64,000 nucleotides of DNA, taken from positions 51,914-115,913 of the forward strand of contig CAVXVN010000013.1 of assembly GCA_963765265.1 (NCBI GenBank). Direction: 5' to 3'. Shown here piece by piece: positions 34,324-43,003 of the stretch. Numbering within the stretch: position 1 is the stretch's first letter; every line of letters starts with the position of its first letter. The DNA is from Bacillus_BD sp963765265 (GTDB lineage: Bacteria; Bacillota; Bacilli; Bacillales; Cytobacillaceae). The position numbers and the translations under genes were made by a program. The notes under the pieces were generated by a model that saw only the letters and a list, made by a program, of their open reading frames with translations, ran no database searches and was not told the origin of the DNA.

Positions 34324-35184
34324 ATGAGGATATTGGAAACAAAAGTATGGTCGCCAAAAGATATAGGGGAAGCATGGGATATGAAGGTATCCTTACAGGA
34401 TCATTCTGTTTTTATTGCTGGAGGAACATTCCTGCAGACAAAATGGGAAAAGGGAGTACCGTATCCACGTCACTTAATAAATCTTGGAGAGATAAGGGAA
34501 TACAATCAGATTTATTCGAAGCTGGAGAATCATTCCTATACGATTCATATCGGTGCTTTCGTCAAATTAGCAGAATGCAAGGATCATCCGCTGATAAAAG
34601 AAACATTTTCTTTATTATCCGACACCATAGGAACGATTGCCGCACCTGCCGTTCGAAATGTAGGAACGATCGGTGGGAATATTGCTAATCGTACGGGTGA
34701 TACCATTCCCGTTTTATTAGCATTGGATGCAGAAGTCACTTATTTTAATGGAGGGGAAATAAAAAGAGAGCGATTAGAGAACTGGCTGCAAAGGAACGAG
34801 GATTCTCTTGTATTGGAGATGATCCTGACCGAGCGAAAAACATCTTTTAGAAATCACCAATTTTCTAAAAAGGTTGGACGAAGGGAGGCTTTTTCACCTT
34901 CTGTTGTTACCATAGCCGGAGTGCTTTCGATCGATGAGAATAAGGTTTCATTTATCCGTATCGCAGCTGGGGGTGGGGACACTGCGCCAAGAAGATTGAA
35001 AAAAACCGAAAGGCTATTAAACAATCAATTAGTGGATACCATCCATACCCAACAAATCTATGAACAACTATTAAAGGAATACGAGCCGGTTCCAGATGCT
35101 TTTTTTACAGTGGACTATCGGCGAAAAGTGGCCGCCAACCTTTTTATGATGGAATGGGAAAACTGGAGGGAAGAAAATGGTTAA
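34324..35184 (+). CDS. pucC: Xanthine dehydrogenase FAD-binding subunit
   Basis: A 286-residue CO-dehydrogenase-type flavoprotein. FAD motifs are FIAGGTFLQTKWEKG and the TIGTIAAPAVRNVGTIGGNI stretch, followed by GDTIPVLLALDAEV. The C-terminal CODH domain ends VDYRRKVAANLFM. ATG 34324 follows GTGAGGG; TTG 34318 lies inside that site. The next gene starts before this one stops (8-base overlap). Confidence 0.92.
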   Translation: MRILETKVWSPKDIGEAWDMKVSLQDHSVFIAGGTFLQTKWEKGVPYPRHLINLGEIREYNQIYSKLENHSYTIHIGAFVKLAECKDHPLIKETFSLLSDTIGTIAAPAVRNVGTIGGNIANRTGDTIPVLLALDAEVTYFNGGEIKRERLENWLQRNEDSLVLEMILTERKTSFRNHQFSKKVGRREAFSPSVVTIAGVLSIDENKVSFIRIAAGGGDTAPRRLKKTERLLNNQLVDTIHTQQIYEQLLKEYEPVPDAFFTVDYRRKVAANLFMMEWENWREENG

Positions 35185-37438
35185 TCATACGTCAAGTAAT
35201 TTAAAATCATCCCGTATCCGTCCTGATGGAATCGAAAAAGTGACGGGAAGTTTATCCTATTTAACAGATTTGCATTTTCCAGAAATGCTTTACGGAAAGG
35301 TTTTACGGAGTAAGTATCCGCACGCAAAAATTCTAAGCATTTCGGTGGAAAAAGCGGAACAGATTCCGGGTGTCAAGGCCGTTATTATGAGTAAGGATGT
35401 CCCTGGTCTCAATGGGTTTGGCCTGATTTTTCCAGATCAACCGGTATTTTGTGATACAATCGTGCGTTATGTAGGAGATGCGATTGCTGCTGTTGCTGCT
35501 GTAACGCCGGAAATTGCAGAAAAAGCCCTCCAATTGATTGAAGTGGAATATGAACCGCTCCCCATCATTGAAGATCCCGAAGAAGCACTCGACCCCTTTA
35601 GCATTCCCCTTCATCCAAACGGTAATGTACTTCACCATGCCTCTTATGTGAACGGAAATGTCAAGGAAACGTTTCCGGTATGTGATGTAATCGTCGAAGA
35701 AACGTATTTACTACCGCGGCAATTGCATGCCTATATGGAAACAGAAGGCGGAGTCTTTGTCCCAGAGGAAGATGGCAGATTAACGGTTTATGCCGGAACG
35801 CAACACGGGTACAAAGATCGGTTTCAATTGGCTCGTATCTTAAAAATACCTGAAACACAGATTCGAGTCATCTCAAGTCCGATGGGCGGGTCCTTTGGAG
35901 GAAAAGATGAATTGAATATCCAGCCATATGGGGCCATATTAGCACTCAAAACCGGATGTCCGGTAAAAATTCATCAATCCAGACGCGATTCTATTAGATC
36001 AAGTATCAAAAAACACCCTATGAAGATAACCATGAAAACAGGTGCGGCTAAAACAGGGAAAATTCTTGCGCACCAGACAAAAATCATCGCAGATACGGGT
36101 GCGTATGCAACGCTTGGACCAGCAGTGCTTGATTTTGCGGTAGAACATGCAGCTGGTCCATACGTGATTCCGAATATAGAAACGGAAGGGTACTCCATCT
36201 TTACCAATAATGGTGTATCGGGTGAGTTCCGAGGGTTTGGCGGAAACCAGATTACATTTGCTTTGGAGGGACAAATCGACCGATTAGCCGATCAAATTGG
36301 TCTTTGTCCACTTGAGATGAGAAGGATCAATCTCCGTAAACCTACTGATTTAGGTCCTGTCGGTCAAGAAATTGCTCCAACAGAGGGAGATTCTCTTGTT
36401 TTAAATGAGATTTCCAAGTCTCCTTTACTGAAAATGGAAAAAGAAAACAAAAAGGAAAGCTGGAAGAAAATTGGTATTGGGGCAGCGATCACCATGCATG
36501 GAGGCGGTCTAGGATTCGGGAGATTAGATCCTGCTGGAGGGGAAATATCTTTAAATAAAGCCGGCAAAATAGAAATTGCTTTTGGGTTTGAAGAAATCGG
36601 CCAAGGTCTTTTAGCTGTAATAGAGACTTTAACCACGAAGGAAATAGGTTGTTCCCTTGCGGACCTTGAAATTGTGATAGGAGATACAGATAAAGTCCCG
36701 TCCTCCGGCTCTTCAACTGCATCACGAGGAACGAGTATGGTATGGCATAGCCTGCAGCGGCTAAAAGGTCCATTTATTGAAAAAATGCTAGAGAAGGCTT
36801 CGGCAACTTCAGGTTATCCAAAGGAACAATTAGTTCTTGGTGCAAACGGTGTCTGGCTGCGTGATCAACCGGTAGAAAAAATGGCGGTTACCTATAAACA
36901 GCTTTCCGATGAAACGAAGGATCAATCGATTAGAGTAGAGACTATATTCGACTTTCCGACAACGCCCGATGCCATCCCAGGTGGACATTTTTTATATTCG
37001 TTTGCTGCAGTGGCAGTAAAAGTAGAAGTGGATCTTTTAACAGGTACGGTAAAAGTCATCGATATTGACCAAGCGGTATCCGCAGGTCCGGTTGTGAATC
37101 CGAATGGTTATTTGGGCCAAATAGAAGGGGGAACGATCATGGCTCTCGGCTATACCCTTTTAGAAGAAGCACGGATGATCCAAGGCAAATATGTAACGGA
37201 AAACTTTGACACCTATATGATACCAGGGATTGGGGACATTCCAACCAATATGCATGTGAAGGCAATGGAAGAATTATGGGAAGGTGATTCATACGGACCA
37301 AGGGGGGTTGGGGAAATTGGAACGGTAGCACTTGCCCCTGCGATTGCAAGAGCTATTTATAACGCAACCGGTCATTGGATAACGAAATTGCCAGTTTCTC
37401 GAGAAGAGATTCTGCAAACAAGGGAGCCAATCGTATGA
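35177..37438 (+). CDS. pucD: Xanthine dehydrogenase molybdopterin subunit
   Basis: The catalytic 753-residue molybdenum subunit, oxidising hypoxanthine and xanthine to urate. Domain a/b (GIEKVTGSLSYLTDL) is followed by the Moco-binding GGSFGGKDELN, the GEFRGFGGNQ loop and PSSGSSTASRGTSM, and by the catalytic Glu motif GPRGVGEIGTVALAPAI. All look intact. The stop overlaps pucE by four bases (ATGA), so subunits are translationally coupled. Confidence 0.94.
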   Translation: MVNHTSSNLKSSRIRPDGIEKVTGSLSYLTDLHFPEMLYGKVLRSKYPHAKILSISVEKAEQIPGVKAVIMSKDVPGLNGFGLIFPDQPVFCDTIVRYVGDAIAAVAAVTPEIAEKALQLIEVEYEPLPIIEDPEEALDPFSIPLHPNGNVLHHASYVNGNVKETFPVCDVIVEETYLLPRQLHAYMETEGGVFVPEEDGRLTVYAGTQHGYKDRFQLARILKIPETQIRVISSPMGGSFGGKDELNIQPYGAILALKTGCPVKIHQSRRDSIRSSIKKHPMKITMKTGAAKTGKILAHQTKIIADTGAYATLGPAVLDFAVEHAAGPYVIPNIETEGYSIFTNNGVSGEFRGFGGNQITFALEGQIDRLADQIGLCPLEMRRINLRKPTDLGPVGQEIAPTEGDSLVLNEISKSPLLKMEKENKKESWKKIGIGAAITMHGGGLGFGRLDPAGGEISLNKAGKIEIAFGFEEIGQGLLAVIETLTTKEIGCSLADLEIVIGDTDKVPSSGSSTASRGTSMVWHSLQRLKGPFIEKMLEKASATSGYPKEQLVLGANGVWLRDQPVEKMAVTYKQLSDETKDQSIRVETIFDFPTTPDAIPGGHFLYSFAAVAVKVEVDLLTGTVKVIDIDQAVSAGPVVNPNGYLGQIEGGTIMALGYTLLEEARMIQGKYVTENFDTYMIPGIGDIPTNMHVKAMEELWEGDSYGPRGVGEIGTVALAPAIARAIYNATGHWITKLPVSREEILQTREPIV

Positions 37439-37929
37439 TCGAAAAACAGAAAATAAATCAAGTGCAAATCATAAACATTTCCCTACTTGTGAACGGACAG
37501 GAACAAAAACTGCAAGTGGAAGCAACAAAGCGCCTTGTAGACATTTTGAGGGAGGATTTAACTTTAACAGGGACGAAAATTTCGTGTGAAATTGGCCGCT
37601 GTGGTGCATGCTCGGTGATAATGGATGGGAAACTGGTAAACGCTTGTTTAATCCGGGCTTACCAATTAGATGAGAAGGAAATTGTGACCATTGAAGCATT
37701 AAGTCAAAATGGATTGCACCCGATTCAGAAGGCTTTTCTTGAAGAAGGAGGATTTCAATGTGGTTATTGTACACCGGGAATGATTATGGCGGTAAAAGTC
37801 CTGCTTGAGGAGAACCCAGTGCCGGATGATGAGCAAATTCTCGATGCTTTATCCGGGAATCTTTGCCGTTGCACAGGCTATGGCGGGATTATCAGGAGTA
37901 TTCAAAAACTGATTCAGTCTACACCTTAA
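37435..37929 (+). CDS. pucE: Xanthine dehydrogenase [2Fe-2S] subunit
   Basis: A 164-residue ferredoxin-type subunit with two [2Fe-2S] clusters. The plant-type motif is CEIGRCGACSV with a later Cys (VNACL). The C-terminal helical cluster has GFQCGYCTPGMIM and NLCRCTGYGGI. The ATG at 37435 overlaps the pucD stop. A short basic lead (MIEKQKINQ) precedes the domain. Last gene of the operon. Confidence 0.93.
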   Translation: MIEKQKINQVQIINISLLVNGQEQKLQVEATKRLVDILREDLTLTGTKISCEIGRCGACSVIMDGKLVNACLIRAYQLDEKEIVTIEALSQNGLHPIQKAFLEEGGFQCGYCTPGMIMAVKVLLEENPVPDDEQILDALSGNLCRCTGYGGIIRSIQKLIQSTP

Positions 37930-37952
37930 TCATTTACTTGAAATTGATAACA

Positions 37953-38001
37953 ACACCCGCACACTCGTGACTTCAGTCGTGAGTGTGCGGGTGTATTTTT
38001 T
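37953..38001 (+). terminator. Rho-independent terminator after pucE
   Basis: An ~18-bp stem (ACACCCGCACACTC against GAGTGTGCGGGTGT, with inner pairs) around TTCA, followed by ATTTTTTTG. Confidence 0.92.
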
Positions 38002-38159
38002 GTTAAAAATTATTTAGTTTTAGTTCACAGAATACCACCGTTGATGGTGTACTCACTAGATATGAAAACCTTCATTTAATTGCACAACTGCGACATGAAC
38101 ATAATCCCAGAAAATTAGCCGAAAGTCTGTTAGAAAAGTTTGATCATTTTCTACCTGTG

Positions 38160-38193
38160 TTACTCAACAATCAGGCGCTCGATTGTTGAGTAA
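38160..38193. repeat. Perfect 13-bp hairpin in a gene-poor stretch
   Basis: TTACTCAACAATC and its exact complement flank AGGCGCTC. The plus-strand frame just upstream (38060-38187) reads YENLHLIAQLRHEHNPRK and may be a gene remnant, but I cannot assign it. No T tract. Confidence 0.5.
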
Positions 38194-38277
38194 CCTTACT
38201 TATACTTATTTTCTACATATATCCCACAAACTGGTTAGTGGGTATATACCATTTGAAAAAGACACTAATCTTGAATT

Positions 38278-38529
38278 TTATTTATTGGTAGATACTTGAT
38301 CCCAAACGCGTTCAGCTATTTTAATTGCGTGTTTTATCTTATTCCATTGGTCCTCTTCTGTTAAAACATTTCCCTCCTCCGAACTAGCAAATCCGCATTG
38401 AGGACTTATTGCTAAGTTTTCTAAAGGAATATATTGACTTGCTTCTTTAATCTTTTCTTTATGATGAAAATGCCAGTCATTTATACCAAGTTCAGTTCCC
38501 ATAATGGCACAATTTCCGTATTGGGCCAT
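38278..38529 (-). pseudogene. MetE/YxjG-type methyltransferase, C-terminal fragment
   Basis: Minus-strand frame whose last ~60 residues (ASQYIPLENLAISPQCGFAS, then GNVLTEEDQWNKIKHAI) are the C-terminus of a YxjG/YxjH-type cobalamin-independent methionine synthase, with the zinc Cys in PQCGF. The first ~20 residues (MAQYGNCAIMGTELGINDWH) do not belong to the family, so another deletion junction is likely. Non-functional fragment; compare the intact relative at 21182. Confidence 0.75.
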
Positions 38530-38602
38530 GAACTATAGATCTGGGAATCAGAAGATCTGTCCCTTTGCGCCTTACTTTGGGATTGCCATGCAGTTACCGA
38601 TC

Positions 38603-39301
38603 CTATAGATTGGTTATTTGCCAATCAATTTCCTCACTCCCCATTTTCCGTAAAAAAGCATTGGTTTGAGAAAACGGCTTGCTGCCAAAGAATCCTTTAT
38701 TAGCAGAAAAAGGGCTTGGGTGTGGTGTTTTAATAATCAAATGCTTAGAGGAAGTAATCAGTTGTTGTTTTTGTTGGGCAAAACGTCCCCAAAGGATAAA
38801 CACAACAGGTGTCTCTCTTTCATTTAATGTTTCGATGACTTTGTCAGTGAACATTTCCCAACCAAGCGCTTTATGTGAGTTTGGGATTCCAGCCTGGACG
38901 GTTAATACAGCATTAAGCAACAATACCCCTTGCTTCGTCCATTCCACCAAGTAACCATGATTCGGGATATAGCATCCCAAATCAGCCTGCAGTTCTTTAT
39001 AAATATTTTTCAAAGAGGGCGGAATTCTAACATCCTGTTTAACAGAAAAACTTAAACCATGTGCCTGTCCAGAGCCATGATAGGGATCTTGACCAATAAT
39101 AACTACTTTCGTGTCTTTAAAAGAAGTAAAGTGCAACGCATTATAGATATCATTTTTATCCGGATAAATTATTTTCTTTTGGTACTCTTCCTGCAAAACT
39201 TTTCTCAATTGTTGATAATACGATTTCTCGAATTCTCCTTCAAGTAAAGATGCCCAGTCATTTATTAAAGTTACCACTTCTATGCACACACCCGTTTCCA
39301 T
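38603..39301 (-). CDS. ung: Uracil-DNA glycosylase
   Basis: Removes uracil from DNA. Family 1 motifs are complete: the water-activating GQDPYHGSGQAHGLSFSV, the LLLNAVLTV segment, the HP[S]PFSANKGFFGSKPFS loop with the catalytic His, and ILWGRFAQQKQ. Length 232 from the first ATG; a GTG eight codons later (MVTLINDW) would match family starts better, and neither has a strong site. A single-copy repair gene of housekeeping type. Confidence 0.93.
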   Translation of the reverse strand: METGVCIEVVTLINDWASLLEGEFEKSYYQQLRKVLQEEYQKKIIYPDKNDIYNALHFTSFKDTKVVIIGQDPYHGSGQAHGLSFSVKQDVRIPPSLKNIYKELQADLGCYIPNHGYLVEWTKQGVLLLNAVLTVQAGIPNSHKALGWEMFTDKVIETLNERETPVVFILWGRFAQQKQQLITSSKHLIIKTPHPSPFSANKGFFGSKPFSQTNAFLRKMGSEEIDWQITNL

Positions 39302-39659
39302 TATTACTTAGATTATTTATATTATATAAGAAAGGCCGATTAAAACAAAACAGGTCTGCATTAAATGTAATATGGTACCGTGATATGCTCCCTTAACACC
39401 ATAAGATTAAAGAAGCTGTCGTAACAGTCCAACTAAGTTCATTTGTCGAATCTCAAGTTGTTTGGAGTAGTAATGACAGTGAGCAACGTTAATGGAATCG
39501 GGTGTTTTGTCCCGTGTAGACAGGGGAGGGACGGTCCTCATGATTAATTATTGTGGTGGTTGGCTTTTTTTGAAAGATTTATAGGAAATTTGTACAAGCA
39601 TAAATTTCACACCAACATATACAAAATATAAGAAATTAGAAATATTAGGAGTTGGAACA
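39302..39659. other. Intergenic region without a gene
   Basis: No coding frame of interest. It contains a GC-richer element (about 39507-39542) with GGGTGTTTTGTCCC and GGGGAGGGACGGTCC, a type of short repeat common in Bacillus intergenic DNA. A related GGGGGACTTGTCCC element occurs at about 40325-40340. Confidence 0.3.
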
Positions 39660-40274
39660 TTGGAAAGGATTCTTGCCATTTCAGATATTCATGGACAAGC
39701 GGATGCATTGGAACGTTTGCTAATACATGCAAATTATCATCCAAGCAAGGATCGTTTGGTTCTTCTTGGAGACTACATCGGCAAAGGTCCAAATAGTCTG
39801 GAAACACTCGAATTGGTAGAAAAATACGTACAAAATGGGGCTATTGCGTTGAGGGGGAATCATGAACAACGAGCCATTGAACAATGCGAGAAAGGGGACC
39901 AATATTGGAAATATCTTTCATTTCTCAAATCCCTACCATATTGGTTTGAAGACTCAGCGTTTTTGTTTGTTCATGCAGGGATCCGCCCAGGAATTCCCCT
40001 TAAAGGGCAAAATCCTAAAGATTTAATCACCATTCGAAAATCCTTCTTAGACAAATCGTTTCCATTTGAGAAAACGATTGTTTTTGGACATACGCCAACC
40101 GATCGGCTAGGTATATCTTGTGGTAACCTATGGGTCAATCAAAATAAAATAGGCATTGACACAGGTGCAGGTCATGGACAGTACCTTAGCTTAGTGGACC
40201 TAACCAATCGGCTTCAGTACCGAATTTCAGTTGAAGGAAAGAACAAGGATCTACCTATTAAGGTAGCATTTTAA
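39660..40274 (+). CDS. Metallophosphoesterase (serine/threonine phosphatase-like)
   Basis: A calcineurin-fold phosphoesterase of 204 residues with all metal motifs: SDIHGQ, GDYIGKGPNS, RGNHEQR, VHAGIRPG and FGHTPTD, in PrpE/PphA order. Likely removes phosphate from proteins or from Ap4A-like nucleotides. TTG start set by AGGAG nine bases upstream. It is monocistronic as far as can be seen. Confidence 0.85.
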   Translation: MERILAISDIHGQADALERLLIHANYHPSKDRLVLLGDYIGKGPNSLETLELVEKYVQNGAIALRGNHEQRAIEQCEKGDQYWKYLSFLKSLPYWFEDSAFLFVHAGIRPGIPLKGQNPKDLITIRKSFLDKSFPFEKTIVFGHTPTDRLGISCGNLWVNQNKIGIDTGAGHGQYLSLVDLTNRLQYRISVEGKNKDLPIKVAF

Positions 40275-40500
40275 TCGGTTTGAGTTTTGGTGCTTAGTAG
40301 ATTGATAAAATAAGATAAAAATCCATGGGGGACTTGTCCCATCCTACTTGACTATAAAGACATGGTTATTCATGCTAGTATTGAATGATCATTTCTTTTT
40401 TTGGTTATCCAGAAGGGGACTGAAGTTAAGATTATTACCGTTTATTGCTTTTTGTGGTATGATTCTTTGAATGCAACTATTACATAAAAGGAACTTTTTA

Positions 40501-41721
40501 ATGAAAAAAACAGGTCAAATCACGCTTGTGAGTATGGTTATTATGATTGAATTAATTCAAGCTCTATTTTTAGGTGAATTTTTAAAAAGAGATAGTATTC
40601 ATTTATTAATAGCAGTAGTTATAGCTTTGTGTGTTGGTAGGCAATATGACAAAATGAAGTTTTATACTGAGAGAATGAAAGCAAGTGAAGAGTATTATAA
40701 ACAATTAATTGAAACGATACCGGATGCTATTTTCATCTACTCTCAAAATGTGTGCCTTTATGTAAATAAAGCTGGAATGGATATACTTGGCGCTCAAAAG
40801 AAAGAGGATATTTTGGGTAAATACATCTACGACTTTATTGATCTTCATTATCAAGAATTAGCAATAAAACGCTTGAAACAGCTTCGTGAAGAAAACAAAC
40901 CAACGAATAGTGTGGAGCAAAAACTAATACGCCTTGACAAAAAAACAATTTTTGTTGAAATCTCCAGTCGTTCCATTATATATGAGGGTAAAGAAGCCAC
41001 ATTATCAACGGTTAAGGATATTACCGATAAAAAGGAGACAACAGACGGTCTTCTTCAAAAATCAGAAAAACTGGCGCTTGTAGGACAACTGGCTGCAGGG
41101 ATTGCTCATGAAATTCGAAATCCACTTACTTCTATCAAAGGATTTATTCAGTTATTCAAATCTAAATATACAAATGAAGAAGAGTATTTCAATCTTGTCT
41201 TATCGGAGTTAGAACGAATTAATCTTATTGTGGGTGAATTTTTAGTATTAGCAAAACCAACGGCTGTCGTTTTTAAAGAAAAAGAAATTAAAAATTTACT
41301 AAATGATGTTGTGACTCTGATCAACACGCAAGCCATTATGAATAATATTCAAATCTTTGTAGAATTTGAATCAGATATTCCTATGATTGTGTGTGAAGAA
41401 AATCAATTAAAACAAGTATTTATCAATATTTTGAAGAATTCCATTGAAGCCATGCCAACTGGTGGCACGATTGATGTAAAGGTAAAAGTAAAGGAAAAAG
41501 ACAAAGTCTCCATTTGTTTTATTGATCAAGGCTCTGGTATTCCGGAAGACCGGATTCCAACACTGGGTGAACCTTTTTATACAACAAAAGAAAAAGGAAC
41601 AGGTTTGGGATTAATGACCAGTTATAAAATTATTGAAAGCCATGATGGGGAACTAAGAATCTCTAGCAAAATAAATGAGGGAACCATGGTTGAAGTTATT
41701 TTACCTATGCCTTCTCAGTAG
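40501..41721 (+). CDS. Sporulation-type sensor histidine kinase (PAS-HisKA-HATPase)
   Basis: A 406-residue kinase. Two hydrophobic helices (~residues 6-45) anchor it in the membrane. A PAS domain follows (IETIPDAIFIYSQNVCLYVNKA), then HisKA with the phosphorylated His in AAGIAHEIRNPLTSIKGF, and an HATPase_c domain with N, G1 and G2 boxes (NILKNSIEAMP, FIDQGSGIPEDR, GTGLGLMTSYKI). It resembles KinB/KinE-type kinases feeding Spo0F. ATG 40501 has AAAGGAA; ATG 40471 lacks a site. No response regulator is adjacent, as usual for phosphorelay kinases. Sda-type peptides (see 12595) inhibit this kinase class. Confidence 0.88.
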   Translation: MKKTGQITLVSMVIMIELIQALFLGEFLKRDSIHLLIAVVIALCVGRQYDKMKFYTERMKASEEYYKQLIETIPDAIFIYSQNVCLYVNKAGMDILGAQKKEDILGKYIYDFIDLHYQELAIKRLKQLREENKPTNSVEQKLIRLDKKTIFVEISSRSIIYEGKEATLSTVKDITDKKETTDGLLQKSEKLALVGQLAAGIAHEIRNPLTSIKGFIQLFKSKYTNEEEYFNLVLSELERINLIVGEFLVLAKPTAVVFKEKEIKNLLNDVVTLINTQAIMNNIQIFVEFESDIPMIVCEENQLKQVFINILKNSIEAMPTGGTIDVKVKVKEKDKVSICFIDQGSGIPEDRIPTLGEPFYTTKEKGTGLGLMTSYKIIESHDGELRISSKINEGTMVEVILPMPSQ

Positions 41722-41724
41722 ATT

Positions 41725-41764
41725 AGTCCCCCGGTGCAGTGAAGCATTACTATACCGGGGGACT
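41725..41764 (+). terminator. Hairpin terminator after the kinase
   Basis: AGTCCCCCGGT pairs perfectly with ACCGGGGGACT; the tail GACCTTTTATC is moderately T-rich. Confidence 0.7.
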
Positions 41765-42006
41765 GACCTTTTATCCCCAAAATACACCCCTTTCTGATTA
41801 TGTATTCATTATTACGAAACAGGAACATAAGTTTGATAATTTTAAAAGCACTTCATTCCTCTCGACACTTAAAGGAGTGGGCATCCTGGAGCTAAATTCT
41901 GTGAAATAAGATTTTTCGAGGCGTACCAGACACGAAATCTAATGAATAAGAACTTTCCTAGACGAATATATTACATGAGGTCATTATAAAGGAGTGGTTT
42001 TACTTT

Positions 42007-42306
42007 ATGGCAAAAATGATTATTATGTATGAACAACCAAAGGATAAGATTGGATTCGAAAAGCATTATTTTGATGTTCATGTTCCCCTCGGTAAGAAGA
42101 TCCCTAATATTATCAATAACTCCATACACCATATCATTCAATCTCAAAATACAAGCCTCGACTTATACCTAATGACCATACTAGAATTTGAAAATATGGA
42201 AAAGCTAATGGAAGCCTTTGCAAGCCCAGAAGCAAGAGCTGCGGAAGAAGATGGCGTAAATCTTTTCAAATATATTAATCCGCCAATTATAACGATCGTT
42301 GAATAA
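42007..42306 (+). CDS. EthD family protein
   Basis: A 99-residue dimeric alpha/beta barrel (EthD) protein: MIIMYEQPKDKIGFEKHYFDVHVPLGKKIP with the conserved Tyr/His-x-x-H-x-P pattern, and AFASPEARAAEEDGVNLF. The family includes small-molecule degrading or binding proteins of unknown role. Site AAAGGAGTGG precedes the ATG. No functional partner adjacent. Confidence 0.85.
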   Translation: MAKMIIMYEQPKDKIGFEKHYFDVHVPLGKKIPNIINNSIHHIIQSQNTSLDLYLMTILEFENMEKLMEAFASPEARAAEEDGVNLFKYINPPIITIVE

Positions 42307-42380
42307 GATAAAATGAACCTTGCTAGTCTTGAAAATATTTTTCGTCACATTACTCGCTGACCCCCAGTGTATTACTGTAT

Positions 42381-42410
42381 TAACGCATCAGGGATCAGGC
42401 ACCTTTTTCT
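42381..42410 (+). repeat. Short dispersed repeat, copy A
   Basis: TAACGCATCAGGGATCAGGC followed by ACCTTTTTC recurs with three changes at 52773-52800 (TAACGCATCAGGGGTCAGGC). Both lie in gene-free DNA. The rest of 42310-42840 is AT-rich and shows no gene. Confidence 0.6.
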
Positions 42411-42844
42411 CCAATAAATTTTGAATAATTGCTACATGGGTAGCTGTCAAGATCAAGGATTTCAAATATGAATAAATTTTGTTATAAAAAAGTTAATCGC
42501 ATCACAGTATTTAAGGGCATGTTTTGAGTTAATTTTTTTTCGAAACATGCTTTTCTATTTGCTTTTGAAGAGGTTTACTGCGCTAATTCAATCAGATTTT
42601 ATTTCAAATCTACAATAAAAAGGTGATGGATCCTAATTCCCTAATTTCTTCTGTTATCAATACCCCAAAATAATTCATCAGTTCAAGCCACATGTTTAAC
42701 CTTTACTTATCTCGATTTAATAATAATTTAATAAGGCTTATTGAATTAATAAATAGGTTTTTTTGTATATTTATATATTTCTGAAAATAGTATTGCATTC
42801 TATTAAAAGAAAGAGTAGACTTTATAATTATATTAATATATAAA

Positions 42845-42935
42845 ATCGGGAGTCTGTGGAATCAGGCTGAGAGTACGACTTATCTGTCGTAGACCGTTTG
42901 AACCTGTTGGGTAATGCCAGTGTAGGGAGTGACAA
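42845..42935 (+). promoter_or_regulatory. TPP (THI-box) riboswitch
   Basis: All conserved parts are present: GGGAGTCTG and GGAATCAGGCTGAGAG (pyrimidine-sensing CUGAGA), a P3 hairpin (TACGAC with GTCGTA), GACCGTTTGAACCTG, then GGGTAATGCCAGTGTAGGGAG. It senses thiamine pyrophosphate and switches off the following operon. The first gene is not a known thiamine gene but a LuxE-like ligase. Confidence 0.95.
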
Positions 42936-42947
42936 AAAGACTATTCT

Positions 42948-42981
42948 ATGCACTTTGCTTATGCGAAGTGCATTTTATTTT
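42948..42981 (+). terminator. Expression-platform terminator of the TPP riboswitch
   Basis: ATGCACTTTGC pairs with GCGAAGTGCAT (one wobble) around TTAT, followed by TTTATTTTG. It lies 23 bases before the first gene, so TPP binding should stop transcription here. Confidence 0.85.
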
Positions 42982-43003
42982 GTTCTGAAAGGATTTGAAG
43001 CAG

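Noticed and set aside
38060..38187. Short plus-strand frame YENLHLIAQLRHEHNPRK
   Set aside because: No start or site, ends in a hairpin, and I cannot match it to a family; left as possible remnant only.
41879..41892. GG-N10-GC spacing suggestive of a sigma-54 promoter before the EthD gene
   Set aside because: Only the GG and GC fit; the -12 side reads GGAGCT instead of TTGC, and no TTGCGA activator element lies upstream.
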